A DNA stretch of 64,000 bases from Streptomyces sp. TS71-3 (GCF_018327685.1 NZ_BNEL01000001.1:1612001-1676000); one strand, 5' to 3'; counted from the stretch's first letter, positions 51,433 through 61,800 are shown. Numbers and translations are program-made. Notes: generated by a model not told the origin, from the letters alone.

Positions 51433-53022
51433 GGAGCAGACCTTGCCGTCCTTGGGCGCGCTTCCGTCCAGCAGGTAGTCGTCGACCGTGCCGTCCACGC
51501 AGGTGCTGCCGCTGCCGTACGCGCCGTGGCCCTGGCCCTTCCAGGTGAGCTCGATCCCGACACCCCTGCCCAGCTCGTCGGCCATCCTCCGGGCACCCTC
51601 GTACGGCGTGGCCGGGTCTCCGGTGTTGCCGACGACGAGGATGGCGGGGGCGCCGGCGGCGCTGACGTCCGGGGTGTCCTGGAGCCCGGGCACCGGCCAG
51701 TGGTAGCACCAGCCCGCCGAGTCCCAGCCGAGCATGTCCCCGAAGACGGGGGATATCGCGCGGAACGCCCCGAGTCCCTGCTTGGCCTGCTCAGGCGTCG
51801 GGCGCTGCCTGCTGTCCCGGCAGGAGATGGCGCGCTGGGAGTGGCTCTCCGTGCCGTAGTGCCCGGACGCGCCCCGCTCGTTGTAGGCGTCGGCGAGCTT
51901 CAGCAGCGGAGTGCCGTCGCCCCGCTGGGCCGCCTGGAGGGCCGCGGTCAGCTCGGGCCAGGTCTGCCTGCTGTACAGGGTGACGGTGATGCCGGTGAGC
52001 GCCAGGGACTGGTTCAGCTTGCGGCCCCCGGAGGCGCGCAGCGGCTTGGCGTCCAGGCGCTTCAGCAGGGCCGCGATCTTCGCGCTGCCCCGCCGGGGGT
52101 TCTGGCCGGTGGACTTCAGGTAGTTGTCCAGGGCGCGCTGGAAGCCGCGGGTCTGGTTCTTCTCCTGGGCCGTGGAGTCGGCCGTGGGGTCCACGACGGC
52201 GTCCAGGACGGCGCGGCCGACGTTCCCGGGGAAGAGGTGGGCGTAGACGCCGCCGAGTTCGGTGCCGTAGGAGATGCCGAAGTAGTGCAGCTTGCGGTCA
52301 CCGAGGACCTGGCGCATCAGGTCCATGTCGCGGGCCGTCTCGGCCGTGGACAGGTGCGGCAGGAGGGCGCCGGCGGTGCGTGCGCAGCCGGTGCCGAAGG
52401 CAGCCGCGTCCTTGAAGTACGCCTTCTCCTCGGCGGGGGTGTCCGGCGTGAGGTCGACCGACTCGGCGGCCTGGAGCTGCTGGTCGGTGCGGCAGCGCAC
52501 GCCCTCGCTGGCCCCGACGCCCCGCGGGTCGAAGCTGACCAGGTCGTAGCGCGTGCGCAGGGTGCCGTACAGGTCGGCGAACGAGGGCAGCATGGAGACG
52601 CCCGGGCCGCCGGGGCCGCCGAAGTTGAAGACCAGGGAGCCGATGCGGGAGCCGCCGCCGGTGCTTCTGGCCCGGATCAGGGCGATGCCGATCGTCCGGC
52701 CGTCCGGCTTCGCGTAGTCCAGCGGGGCCTTCATCGTGCTGCACTGCCACTGGGAGCCCGGGGGCAGGCCGCCGTCCGAGGGGCACCGGCTCCAGTGCAG
52801 GGTCTGGCCGGTCAGGGACGCCGGCAGCGCGGACGTGGGCACGGCGTCGGGCGAGGAGCGGGGCGCCGGAGCGCCGCTGGAGGTGGAGGGCGCCGCGCGG
52901 CCGGCCTTCGTGCTGCCGCCACCGCCCGAGTCCTTGCCGGAACCGCAGCCGGCCAGCAGCGAAGCCGCGGCGACGACGGCCGCCGCCGGTCTCCCGAAAC
53001 GCATCATGAATCCAGCGCCCAT
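51430..53022 (-). CDS. Secreted alpha/beta-hydrolase lipoprotein, tripeptidyl-aminopeptidase-like (copy 1)
   Basis: 530 residues; the ATG at 53022 is used, with ATG at 53007 or 53004 as alternatives, since the frame is open much further upstream. Lipoprotein signal with lipobox LLAGC. Ser/Thr/Pro linker, then an S33-family peptidase: LVFNFGGPGGPGVSML (oxyanion loop), YDLVSFDPRGVGAS, nucleophile elbow FGISYGTELGG, acid in VVGNTGDPATPY, His in WKGQGHGAYGSG, and C-terminal Cys pairs. It is closest to SlpD/SlpE-type tripeptidyl aminopeptidases that trim secreted proteins. A paralogue lies directly upstream (53196-54782); the pair arose by tandem duplication. Confidence 0.92.
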   Translation of the reverse strand: MGAGFMMRFGRPAAAVVAAASLLAGCGSGKDSGGGGSTKAGRAAPSTSSGAPAPRSSPDAVPTSALPASLTGQTLHWSRCPSDGGLPPGSQWQCSTMKAPLDYAKPDGRTIGIALIRARSTGGGSRIGSLVFNFGGPGGPGVSMLPSFADLYGTLRTRYDLVSFDPRGVGASEGVRCRTDQQLQAAESVDLTPDTPAEEKAYFKDAAAFGTGCARTAGALLPHLSTAETARDMDLMRQVLGDRKLHYFGISYGTELGGVYAHLFPGNVGRAVLDAVVDPTADSTAQEKNQTRGFQRALDNYLKSTGQNPRRGSAKIAALLKRLDAKPLRASGGRKLNQSLALTGITVTLYSRQTWPELTAALQAAQRGDGTPLLKLADAYNERGASGHYGTESHSQRAISCRDSRQRPTPEQAKQGLGAFRAISPVFGDMLGWDSAGWCYHWPVPGLQDTPDVSAAGAPAILVVGNTGDPATPYEGARRMADELGRGVGIELTWKGQGHGAYGSGSTCVDGTVDDYLLDGSAPKDGKVCS

Positions 53023-53084
53023 GACCCCGCCCCCCTCGCGCTCGTCCTCCTCCGGGAGGACTGTCAGGTCATAGTAGGCAGGGC

Positions 53085-53160
53085 CACTGACAGCGGGGGC
53101 CGGGACAGCCGGCTCCGGGGCAGCGGGCTCCGGCACAGCGCGCTCCGGGGCGACCGGTGC
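53085..53160. repeat. Short imperfect repeats between the two hydrolase genes
   Basis: About four copies of GG(G/C)(A)CAG(C)(C)GGCTCCGG in the 173-bp spacer. In the minus-strand frame they read as a Pro/Ala/Glu-Val repeat (VPEPAAPEPAVPAPAV) open into copy 1, but no start codon context supports translation. Confidence 0.45.
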
Positions 53161-53195
53161 GGCGACGGGGGGTGCGGGCGTGGCGCGCCGCCGGG

Positions 53196-54782
53196 CTATG
53201 AACACACCGTCCCCGCGGGCGGCATCTTCCCGTCCAGCAGGTAGCCGTTCACCGCGTTCCGCACGCACTTGCTCCCGCTGTCGTACGCGCCGTGCCCCTG
53301 GCCCTTGTACGTCAGCTCCACGCCGACGTGGTCGCCGAGGCCCTGCACCATCCGCTGCGCGCCCCGGTAGGGGGTGGCCGGGTCGCCCGTGTTGCCGATG
53401 ACGAGGATCGGCGGGGCGCCGGGGGCGTGCACGTCGGGGCGGTCGGCGGCGCCCCGTACGGGCCAGCCGGTGCAGCTGAGCATGGACCAGGCCAGGTAGT
53501 CGCCGAACAGCGGCGAGGCCTGCCGGAACGCCGGCAGCTGCTGCTGCACCTGGGCCGGGGTGTAGCGCTGCCTGTCGTCGGCGCAGTTGATCGCGACGTT
53601 GGCCGCCTGGACGTTGCTGTAGCGGCCGTCCTGGTTCCGGCCGTTCATCGAGTCGGACAGCATCATCAGGACGGTGCCGTTCCCGTCGTACGCCTCTTCC
53701 AGGCCCTCGGTGAGGTAGTCCCAGAAGTCCTTCGAGTAGAGCGCCTGGGCGATGCCGTTGGTGGCCGCGGTCTGGGTGAGCCGGCGCCCGCCGATGCCCG
53801 GCAGCGGCTTCGTGTCCAGGCTCCGCAGCAGGCCGGCCATGCGCTGCTCGACCTCCTGCTCGCTGTCGCCGACGGGGCAGCCGCCGGGCTTGGCGACGCA
53901 GTTCCTGGCGTAGTTGTTCAGGGCCAGCTGGAAGCCCCTGGCCTGGCCGAGGGCGCTCTGCGCGGGGGTCTGCGTCGGGTCCACGACGCCGTCGAAGACG
54001 GTGCGTCCCAGGCGTTTGGGGAAGAGGTGGGCGTAGACGCCGCCGAGTTCGGTGCCGTAGGAGATGCCGAAGTAGTTCAGCTTCCGGTCGCCGAGCACGT
54101 GGCGCATCAGGTCCATGTCGCGCGCGGCGTTCGTGGTGCCCACGTGGGGGAGCAGCCGTCGGGAGTTGCGCTCGCAGGCCGTGTTGAACGCCCTGGTGTT
54201 CCGCAGCAGCCGGCTCTCCTCGGTGCCGTTCTCCGGGGTGAAGTCCTGCTGGAAGTAGGCGTCGAGCTGGCGGTCGTTCTCGCACCGCACGCCCGCGCTG
54301 CGGCCGACCCCGCGCGGGTCGAAGCTCACCAGGTCGTAGCGGGTGCGCAGCTTCTCGTAGTCGCTGCCGAAGGCGGGCAGGGTGGTCACTCCGGAGCCGC
54401 CGGGGCCGCCGAAGTTGAACGCCAGCGAGCCGAGGCGCCGGTCCTTGGGACCGCTCGCCTTCGCGCGGATCAGGGCCAGGTCGATCGTGTCGCCCTCGGG
54501 ATCGCTCCAGGCGAGGGGGGCCTTCATGGCGGTGCACTGCCACGTGCCGCCGTGCGGCAGCGGCGAGGGGGAGGGGCCGCCGCCCTCCGACTCGGACGGT
54601 GCCGGGCAGTCACGCCAGTGCAGCTTCTGCTTCCAGGGATTGTCCTGCTGGCGGCCCGGGACATGACGCCCGCCGGACTCGCCCCCCGCTCCCTCCGAGT
54701 TGCCGCAGGCCGTCAGGGAGGCAGACAGCAGGACGGCGGCGGTAGCCAGGGTCGCGGTGCGCGGGGACGAGGGCTTCGGCAT
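53196..54782 (-). CDS. Secreted alpha/beta-hydrolase lipoprotein, tripeptidyl-aminopeptidase-like (copy 2)
   Basis: 528 residues from the ATG at 54782 (preceded by GGATGAAGGC). Lipobox in LLSASLTAC. The same fold and motifs as the neighbour: FNFGGPGGSGVTTL, YDLVSFDPRGVGRS, FGISYGTELGGVYAHLFP, IGNTGDPATPY and KGQGHGAYDSG. Large parts are identical between the two proteins, but the middle cap domains (about 290-420) differ, which suggests different specificity. The 173 bp between the genes has GCAGCGGGCTCCGG-type repeats. Confidence 0.92.
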   Translation of the reverse strand: MPKPSSPRTATLATAAVLLSASLTACGNSEGAGGESGGRHVPGRQQDNPWKQKLHWRDCPAPSESEGGGPSPSPLPHGGTWQCTAMKAPLAWSDPEGDTIDLALIRAKASGPKDRRLGSLAFNFGGPGGSGVTTLPAFGSDYEKLRTRYDLVSFDPRGVGRSAGVRCENDRQLDAYFQQDFTPENGTEESRLLRNTRAFNTACERNSRRLLPHVGTTNAARDMDLMRHVLGDRKLNYFGISYGTELGGVYAHLFPKRLGRTVFDGVVDPTQTPAQSALGQARGFQLALNNYARNCVAKPGGCPVGDSEQEVEQRMAGLLRSLDTKPLPGIGGRRLTQTAATNGIAQALYSKDFWDYLTEGLEEAYDGNGTVLMMLSDSMNGRNQDGRYSNVQAANVAINCADDRQRYTPAQVQQQLPAFRQASPLFGDYLAWSMLSCTGWPVRGAADRPDVHAPGAPPILVIGNTGDPATPYRGAQRMVQGLGDHVGVELTYKGQGHGAYDSGSKCVRNAVNGYLLDGKMPPAGTVCS

Positions 54783-54947
54783 GCCTTCATCCTGCGGTTG
54801 GCCCGTGGTCGGCGCGCGGGGCCGCGGGCCGTGCGGGTGACGCGCGTGGCGAAGCCGTCGCGTCTCTTGGGCGTCCCGTCTCTTGCGCATCCCTCGCCGC
54901 GCGCCCTGCGCCGTCCCGCACCACCGTCCGGGGCAGCGGCGCCCGCT

Positions 54948-57900
54948 CTAGAGGGCTCCCTTTCTGGTCAGGTGGTTGAAGAACAGCCATCCGGGGAGCA
55001 CGGGCAGCCAGAGCGTCAGCAGCCGGTACAGCAGCACCGCGGGCGCGGCGACCTCCTTGGGGAGGCCGACGGCGATGAGGCCGACCGTGAGGGTCGCCTC
55101 GACCGCGCCCACGCCGCCCGGGGTGGGCGCCGCGGACCCGAGGGCGTTGCCCGCGAGGAAGACGACGGCGACGCTGGCGAGGCTCAGGGAGACCTGGTCG
55201 TTGCCGAACGCCCGGATCGACGCGTCCAGGCACATCACGAACGCGGCCGTCAGCAGCAGCGTGCCGCCGATGCCCAGGAGCAGCTTCTGCGGCCGCTGGA
55301 GCACGTCCAGCATCCGGGGCACCACGCCCGCGAACAGCGACCGCACGCGGGTGACCACGAACTTCCTCAGGAACGGGATGGACGTCACCACGAGGCCGAG
55401 CACCGCGACCGTGAGCAGGCCCCCGATGACCGTGCGGGACGGCGACAGGGAGGGCGTCTTCTCGGTTCCGGTGACATAGCCGAAGACCAGCAGCAGCACG
55501 AGGTGGCAGCCGAGCGCGGACAGCTGCGACGCACCCACGCTGGCGACCGCGAGCCCGGGGCGCACGCCCGCGCGCTGGAGGAACCGGGTGTTCAGGGCGA
55601 CGCCGCCGACCGCCGCGGGTGCCACGATCTTCACGAAGGAGCCCGCCACCTGGGCGGCGACCGCCCTCATGAAGGGCACCTTCTCCGGCACGTAGCCGAG
55701 CAGGCTCATGGCCGCCGTGAAGTAGCTCAGTGCGGAGAACAGCACCGCCATGGCGACCCAGCCCCAGTGCGCCTCGGCGAAGATGCGGCCGAACTCGATG
55801 TGGGTGAGCTGCGACAGCAGGAAGTACGCGCCGATGGCCCCGGCCATGAAGCTCACCAGGGTGCGCGGCTTGATCCGCTCCAGCCGGGCCGGCTCCACCG
55901 GCGCCTGCGGGCGGATCCGCAGCACCTGGTGGCGGATCTGGGTCAGCAGGTCCTCTTCGCGGGCGCTTTCCAGGGCCTCTTCCACGACGCGCTTCTCGGC
56001 CTGCTTCTCCTCCTGCTTCTGGGCGCGCAGGGCCTTCTTGTCGACGACGGCGCGCCGCCCGGTGTCCTCCGCGGCCACCGCCCGCCCGGCAGCCGTGTGT
56101 TCCGCCTCCTCCAGGCGCGCCGACTTCGCCTTGTGGGAGGCGTCGAGCACCGCCTCGCGCTCCCGCTGCGAGCGCGCGCGCCCGAGCCTGCGGAGCGTGC
56201 TGCGGGTGGTCCGGGTCAGGGCGATGGGCTGGAGCATCGGAAGGCAGTTGGCGACCGTGTCGGGCCCCAGGATCCGCACCGCGGAGGCCACGGCGCGCTC
56301 GGCCCCGACCCGCAGCCCCAGGGTGGTCAGGAGCTGTGCGATGTCCATGCGCAGCACCAGATCGCCGGCCGCGATCTCCCCGCCGCGCAGATCGGTGAGG
56401 GTGACCTCTCCGGTGTCGTTCACCAGGATCGCGTCGCCGGCCAGGCGCCGGTGGGCGATCCGGCGGGACTGGAGCGCCTTGACCTGCCGCCACGCGTCGT
56501 GCAGCACGGGGTCCGTGATCTCGTCGTCGGGCACCGCGTCGAGGGTGCGGCCGGGGGAGTGCTCGTAGACGAGCATCACGGCGTCCGGGCCGAGCTCCGA
56601 GGTGGCGATCAGCTTCGGCGCCCGGGCCCCGGCCGAACCGGCCGCGTAGGCGAGCAGCGCCTCCTGCTCCAGCGCCTGGCGCAGGGACTGGAGGCTGCTG
56701 CGTGTGGTGATGCCGCGCAGCGTCAGGCGGCGCCAGACGCGGTAGTAGAAGCCCTGGGCCTGCTGCTCGCGGTCGACGACCGTCACGTCGAGCGGTGGGC
56801 CGTCCTCCAAGGTGACGAAGTACCGCCTGCCGCGGTCGCCCGTGTCACCGGTGTCCACGAACTCGCCGGTGTCCGTCAGCGGCTCGTCGCGCGCGGCGCT
56901 CACGGGATGGAAGCCCACCCGCCGCAGCCCCGCGAGCAGGGTCTGGCCGGTGGGGCGCACGTTCGGCGAACCGACCGCGTAGACCGTGCCGTAGGCCACG
57001 GTCAGGCCGATCAGCACGGTGAGGATGATCGAGAACGCGGTCGTGTAACCGGTGACGAGCATCGCGAACGCGTCGAGCAGCAGCACCACCCAGAGCACCA
57101 CGCGCCAGCGCGGTCTGCGGGCCATGCCGACCGCCGTCATATAGGCGATGACGGGCGCCAGATAGCCGTGCACGGGGTCGGTGAGGGCGTGGAGGTCGCT
57201 CGGGGACGGCTGGGTGAGCGCTTCCTTGATGGAGGACGGGGCCTGTCTGGCCACCCACAGGTCGGTGGCGAGCGTCACGCCGTGGGCGAGCACCGCGGCG
57301 AGCACGCCGTCGGCGATCCGCAGTCCGTCGCGTTTGATCAGGCGTTCGATGGCGAACGCGACGGGCACGAGGAGCACGGCGATGCTCGACGCCAGCCCGG
57401 CGAACCTGATCAACAGGTCAGGGGCCTGGCCGGTGCCTTTGTTGATGTCCTGTTCGAGCCCCGAGGTGGTGCCGTGCGCGAACGCGGCGATCGCCAGGAG
57501 AACGGCGATCGCGAGCGCACCGATCAGGAACCGCACCAGGTCGGAGGGGCGGTGCACGCGCGCGGGCAGGAGCGGTTCGTCGCCCTCCACCTGGTCGATG
57601 TGCGCGCCGCCGGAGGCGGGCCGGGGGCCGTTGTCCCCGCCGTCGCGGCCCTCGGCGTCGTGAGCGCCGTGGGGCGTCCCGCCAGGTCTTCCGAGGAACG
57701 CGTCATGCGCCCCACCGGGGCGGCGCGTCGCGTCGCCGGAGGTCTCGGGCAGGCCGCCGCGCGGGGCCTCGTGGGCGCCGCCGGGACGGTGGGCGTGACG
57801 TTCCCCACGGTCGGCGTGGCGCTCGCCGGAGCGGTCGGGCCGGCCGGCGCCGTCGTCCGCCTGGTACGCGCCCTCCGGGCCCGTCGGCGTGGGGTCGCCT

Positions 57901-58151
57901 GCGGCGCCACCGGGGCGTGCCTCGCCGTTGGCGCCCGGCGTCCCCAGGCCGTCCGGCGCGTCGGACGTGCCGGACACGGCGGCCACCTCGGGGGTGCCGT
58001 CCACGCCGGTCGGGCCGGTGTCCCCGGGAACGTCGCGCCGCGGGCGGGAGGCGGTGCCGGCATCTGGGCGTGCGGGGGCGGCAGAGGTGCCCACCGGCTC
58101 ACCGGCGCGCGCACCCTGCTGCTCAGACGCGTGTTCTCGATCTCGTATCAC
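54948..58151 (-). CDS. Large membrane protein: kinase-like domain fused to a flippase-like (LPG-synthase TM/AglD) domain
   Basis: 1067 residues, GTG at 58151. Residues 1-190: disordered Gly/Pro/His/Asp-rich. About 200-400: five or six membrane helices (FLIGALAIAVLLAIAAFA, IAVLLVPVAFAIERLI and others). About 430-680: a cytoplasmic domain with protein-kinase/aminoglycoside-kinase features: VMLVYEHSPGRTL, then HRRLAGDAILVNDTGEVTLTDLRGGE in place of HRD...N...DFG. About 690-760: Lys/Glu/Arg-rich coiled coil. About 770-1060: UPF0104/LPG-synthase TM region (VAPAAVGGVALNTRFLQRAG, PTPGGVGAVEATLTVGLIAVG). A lipid- or polymer-related transfer role is inferred. Family members of this fusion are typical of Actinobacteria. 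Confidence 0.82.
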   Translation of the reverse strand: MIRDREHASEQQGARAGEPVGTSAAPARPDAGTASRPRRDVPGDTGPTGVDGTPEVAAVSGTSDAPDGLGTPGANGEARPGGAAGDPTPTGPEGAYQADDGAGRPDRSGERHADRGERHAHRPGGAHEAPRGGLPETSGDATRRPGGAHDAFLGRPGGTPHGAHDAEGRDGGDNGPRPASGGAHIDQVEGDEPLLPARVHRPSDLVRFLIGALAIAVLLAIAAFAHGTTSGLEQDINKGTGQAPDLLIRFAGLASSIAVLLVPVAFAIERLIKRDGLRIADGVLAAVLAHGVTLATDLWVARQAPSSIKEALTQPSPSDLHALTDPVHGYLAPVIAYMTAVGMARRPRWRVVLWVVLLLDAFAMLVTGYTTAFSIILTVLIGLTVAYGTVYAVGSPNVRPTGQTLLAGLRRVGFHPVSAARDEPLTDTGEFVDTGDTGDRGRRYFVTLEDGPPLDVTVVDREQQAQGFYYRVWRRLTLRGITTRSSLQSLRQALEQEALLAYAAGSAGARAPKLIATSELGPDAVMLVYEHSPGRTLDAVPDDEITDPVLHDAWRQVKALQSRRIAHRRLAGDAILVNDTGEVTLTDLRGGEIAAGDLVLRMDIAQLLTTLGLRVGAERAVASAVRILGPDTVANCLPMLQPIALTRTTRSTLRRLGRARSQREREAVLDASHKAKSARLEEAEHTAAGRAVAAEDTGRRAVVDKKALRAQKQEEKQAEKRVVEEALESAREEDLLTQIRHQVLRIRPQAPVEPARLERIKPRTLVSFMAGAIGAYFLLSQLTHIEFGRIFAEAHWGWVAMAVLFSALSYFTAAMSLLGYVPEKVPFMRAVAAQVAGSFVKIVAPAAVGGVALNTRFLQRAGVRPGLAVASVGASQLSALGCHLVLLLVFGYVTGTEKTPSLSPSRTVIGGLLTVAVLGLVVTSIPFLRKFVVTRVRSLFAGVVPRMLDVLQRPQKLLLGIGGTLLLTAAFVMCLDASIRAFGNDQVSLSLASVAVVFLAGNALGSAAPTPGGVGAVEATLTVGLIAVGLPKEVAAPAVLLYRLLTLWLPVLPGWLFFNHLTRKGAL

Positions 58152-58312
58152 CTGTCACCGCCCGCTTGATGGTGGCATGCCCCTCTGACGGCCGAACGCG
58201 CCAGGGGCCCGTGCGGGGTCCCACAGTGTGCCTCATGACCTGCTCGGGGGCACGCGGCCGACCGGGTCACGGTCGAGTCTCGCTGTCGTGGCGGTGGGGC
58301 AGGATGGGACGG

Positions 58313-58699
58313 ATGAGCGAGGAGAGCCACGGGCGGCACGGACCGGACACGGGCCCGGACGCCCTGCCCGCATACGCGGAACGGGTGCTGGAGGTCGCGG
58401 AGCTGATCCCCGCGGGCCGGGTGATGACCTACGGGGACGTCGCGGAATGGCTGGACGAGGGCGGGCCCCGCCAGGTCGGCCGGGTGATGTCGCTGTACGG
58501 CGGCGCGGTGCCCTGGTGGCGGGTGGTGCGCGCGGACGGCGTGCTGCTGGCCGGCCACGAACTGTCCGCGCTCGGCCACTACCGCGCGGAGGGCACCCCG
58601 CTGCGCCAGGCCGGCCAGGCGTCCGAAGGGCACATGCCGCGCCTCGACATGCGACGGGCGCGCTGGGACGGCGGGGGACACGCAGAGGCTCACACCTGA
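58313..58699 (+). CDS. Alkyltransferase-like protein (MGMT fold without catalytic Cys)
   Basis: 128 residues from the ATG at 58313. DNA-binding fold of O6-alkylguanine transferases: VLEVAELIPAGRVMTYGDVAEWLDEG, PRQVGRVMSLYGG. The active-site motif reads VPWWRVVRADG where MGMT has PCHRV; Trp replaces the acceptor Cys. Such ATL proteins bind alkylated guanine and hand it to nucleotide excision repair. It occupies the Rv3204 position, next to the adnAB helicase genes. The conserved tip Arg is in the QVGRVMS helix. CAGGAT, 7 nt before the ATG, may be a -10 of a leaderless promoter. Confidence 0.88.
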   Translation: MSEESHGRHGPDTGPDALPAYAERVLEVAELIPAGRVMTYGDVAEWLDEGGPRQVGRVMSLYGGAVPWWRVVRADGVLLAGHELSALGHYRAEGTPLRQAGQASEGHMPRLDMRRARWDGGGHAEAHT

Positions 58700-58876
58700 A
58701 AGCTTCCGCCATCGCGGCCCTCGCACAGCCGCCGATGACCCGTACGGGGGAAGCGGTGTCACGAGCCGTGCCCCGGGCGTAGCGTCGTCGTCACCCGTCC
58801 CGTTCACCCCGCGGCCCGCTCCCGGCGCCCCGAGCCGCGTGACCATCAGCACACTCCACCAGAACCGGCGATTCAC

Positions 58877-61800
58877 GTGAGCTCCCCTTCATCGTTCCGG
58901 CACCTGTCGCACCAGGGGGTACGACAGGGCTCCCGAGGTGCCTACCGGCTTGTGCGCACTCCGCCGGCGCCGTCCCCTCGCCCTAGTGCGGACGCAGGCC
59001 AGCGTGCTGTGGTTCATCACCCGGGCGGGCCGCTGCTCGTCCTGGCGGGGCCCGGCACCGGCAAGACTTCCACCCTGGTGGAGGCCGTGGCGGCCCGCGT
59101 CGAGAAGGGCACCGCGCCGGAGCGCATCCTGGTGCTCACGTTCAGCCGCACGGCCGCGGTGGACCTGCGCGACCGTATGGCGCTGCGGGTCGGCGCCGCC
59201 CGTGCGCCCAGGGCGACCACCTTCCACTCGTTCTGCTACGCCCTGGTCCGCGCCCACCAGGACGCCGATCTCTTCGGCGAGCCGCTGCGCCTGCTGTCGG
59301 GACCCGAGCAGGACGTCGCCGTCCGCGAGCTCCTCGCGGGCCAGATCGACCTGGAGCGCGACGGCCTCGGCAGGGTGCGCTGGCCCGACGAGCTGCGCGC
59401 CTGCCTGACGACCCGCGGCTTCGCCGACGAGGTCCGCGCGGTCCTGGCCCGAAGCCGCGAGCTCGGCCTCGGCCCCGACGCCCTGGGCGCGTTCGCGGCC
59501 CGCATCGGCAGGCCCGACTGGCGTGCCGCGGCGGCCTTCCTCGCCCAGTACCTGGACGTGCTCGACATGCAGGGCGTGCTCGACTACGCCGAACTGGTGC
59601 ACCGCGCCGTGCTGCTCGCCGAGGACGCGGGGACCCCCGAGACGGCCGCCCGGCTCGCGGCGCAGTACGACGCCGTGTTCGTCGACGAGTACCAGGACAC
59701 CGACCCGGCGCAGGTGCGCCTGCTGCGGGCGCTCGCGGGCGGCGGCCGGACGCTGGTCGCGTTCGGGGACCCCGACCAGTCCGTGTACGCGTTCCGCGGT
59801 GCCGACGTGAACGGCATCCTGGACTTCGCGGAGGCGTTCCCGCGCGCGGACGGGCGTCCCTCGCCCGTGCGGGTGCTGGGCACCTCCCGGCGCATGGCGT
59901 CCCGGGTGCTCGCCGCCACCCGCGAGATCACCCGGCGCATGCCCCTGACCCGGCTGTCCTCCCAGGCGGTGCGCGCGCACCGGGAGCCGGCGGCCTCGCG
60001 CGACGGCGGCCGGGTCGAGGTGTACACCTACCCGACGCCGGGGGCGGAGCTCGACAACATCGCGGACCTGCTGCGCCGCGCGCACCTGGAGGACGGGGTC
60101 CCCTGGGGCGAGATGGCGGTCCTGGTGCGCGCGGGGGCCCGCACCATCCCCGGCGTGCGCCGGGCGCTCACCGCGGCGGGTGTGCCCCTGGACATCGACG
60201 GCGACGACCTCCCCCTGCGCCACGAGCCCGCGGTCGCCCCCCTGCTGGCGGCGCTGCGCGCGGTGGCCACGGCGGCGCGGGAGGACGAGGGGAGGGGGCC
60301 GGCCGGGGGAGTGGACGGGGCGGGCCGAGCCCAGGACGGGGATGAGTTGGGCGCGCGCCAGGACAGGGACGAGCTGGGCGTGCCCCAGGACAGGGACGAG
60401 CCGGGCGCGCCGCGGGACGGGGACGAGCGAGGCGCGCGGCAGGACGGGGATGAGCCGGGCGCGCCCCAGGGCGGCTGGCTCGACACCGAGACCGCGCTCG
60501 CCCTGCTCGCGTCCCCCCTCGCGGGCATGGACGCCACCGATCTCAGGCGCCTGGGCCGGGCGCTGCGCGACGAGGAGCGTGCGGCCGGCAATGCCCTGCC
60601 GCCGCCCTCCGACGAGTTGCTGACGCGCGCCCTGGCCGAGCCGGAACGCCTCGTCGCGCACGACCCGGCCTACGCGCGCGGCGCCCAGCGGCTCGGTGCC
60701 CTGCTGCGCAAGGCCCGTGAGCTCCTGGCAGGCGGCGGTACCGCAGAGGAGGCGCTCTGGGAGCTGTGGAACGGCACGCCGTGGCCGCAGCGCCTGGAGC
60801 GCACGGCACGCCGCGGCGGCCCCGGCGGGCGCAACGCCGACCGGGACCTCGACGCCGTGTGCGCCCTGTTCGCGACCGCGGCGCGCGCGGAGGAGCGCTC
60901 CGGCGGTCGCGGCGCGCTCAACTTCCTCATGGAGGTGGACGCCCAGGACATCGCCGCGGACACCCTCACCGGCCGCGCCCCGCGCCCCGAAGCCGTCCGC
61001 CTGATGACCGCGCACCGCGCCAAGGGGCGGCAGTGGCGGCTGGTCGTGGTGGCCGGCGTGCAAGAAGGGCTCTGGCCCGACCTGCGCCGGCGCGGCTCCC
61101 TGCTGGAGGCCGACCGCATCGGACGCGACGGGCTCGCCGAGCCGCTGACGCCCGGTGCGCTCCTCGCCGAGGAGCGGCGCCTGTTCTACGTGGCCGCCAC
61201 GCGCGCGTGCGACCGTCTCGTCGTCACGGCCGTCAAGAGTCCCGCCGACGACGGCGACCAGCCGTCCCGCTTCCTCACCGAGCTGGGCGTCACGCCCAGG
61301 GACGTCACTGGCCGCCCGCGCCGTCCGCTCTCGGTGTCGGCACTCGTCGCCGAACTGCGGGCGACCACCGTCGACCCGCGGGTCTCGGCCACCCTCAGGG
61401 AGGCCGCCGCGGAGCGCCTGGCGCGGCTGGCGGCGCTCGACGACGGCGAGGGCCGCCCCCTGGTGCCGTCGGCGCACCCCTACCGGTGGTGGGGGATGGT
61501 CGATCCGACCGACGGCAAGGTGCCGCTGCGGGACCGCGACCGCCCCGTGGTGCTCTCGGGGAGCGCGCTCGACCAGCTCGCCAACACCTGCGCCCTGCAG
61601 TGGTTCCTGTCCCGCGAGGTCAAGGTCGACCGGCCCGCGACCGCCGCCCAGGGCTTCGGAAACGTCGTGCACGTCCTCGCCGACGAGGTCGCCTCAGGGC
61701 ATACCCCCGCCGACCTCGGCGCCCTCATGGAGCGGCTGGACTCCGTCTGGAACGCGCTCGCCTTCGACGCGCCCTGGAAGTCCGCCCAGGAGAAGGAGAA

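Noticed and set aside
51430..54543. A 1037-codon minus-strand frame joining both hydrolase genes
   Set aside because: The upstream half is an out-of-frame reading of copy 2. The lipoprotein signal peptide and lipobox of copy 1 fix its start near 53022.
53292..58169. A 1625-codon plus-strand open frame across the lipoprotein and flippase-like genes
   Set aside because: It is the complement shadow of three real minus-strand genes with clear motifs. Its translation is Gly/Arg/Val/His-rich and unrelated to any family.
58889..61672. A 927-codon minus-strand frame opposite adnA
   Set aside because: The plus strand has all helicase and nuclease motifs in order. The minus frame is a high-GC shadow.
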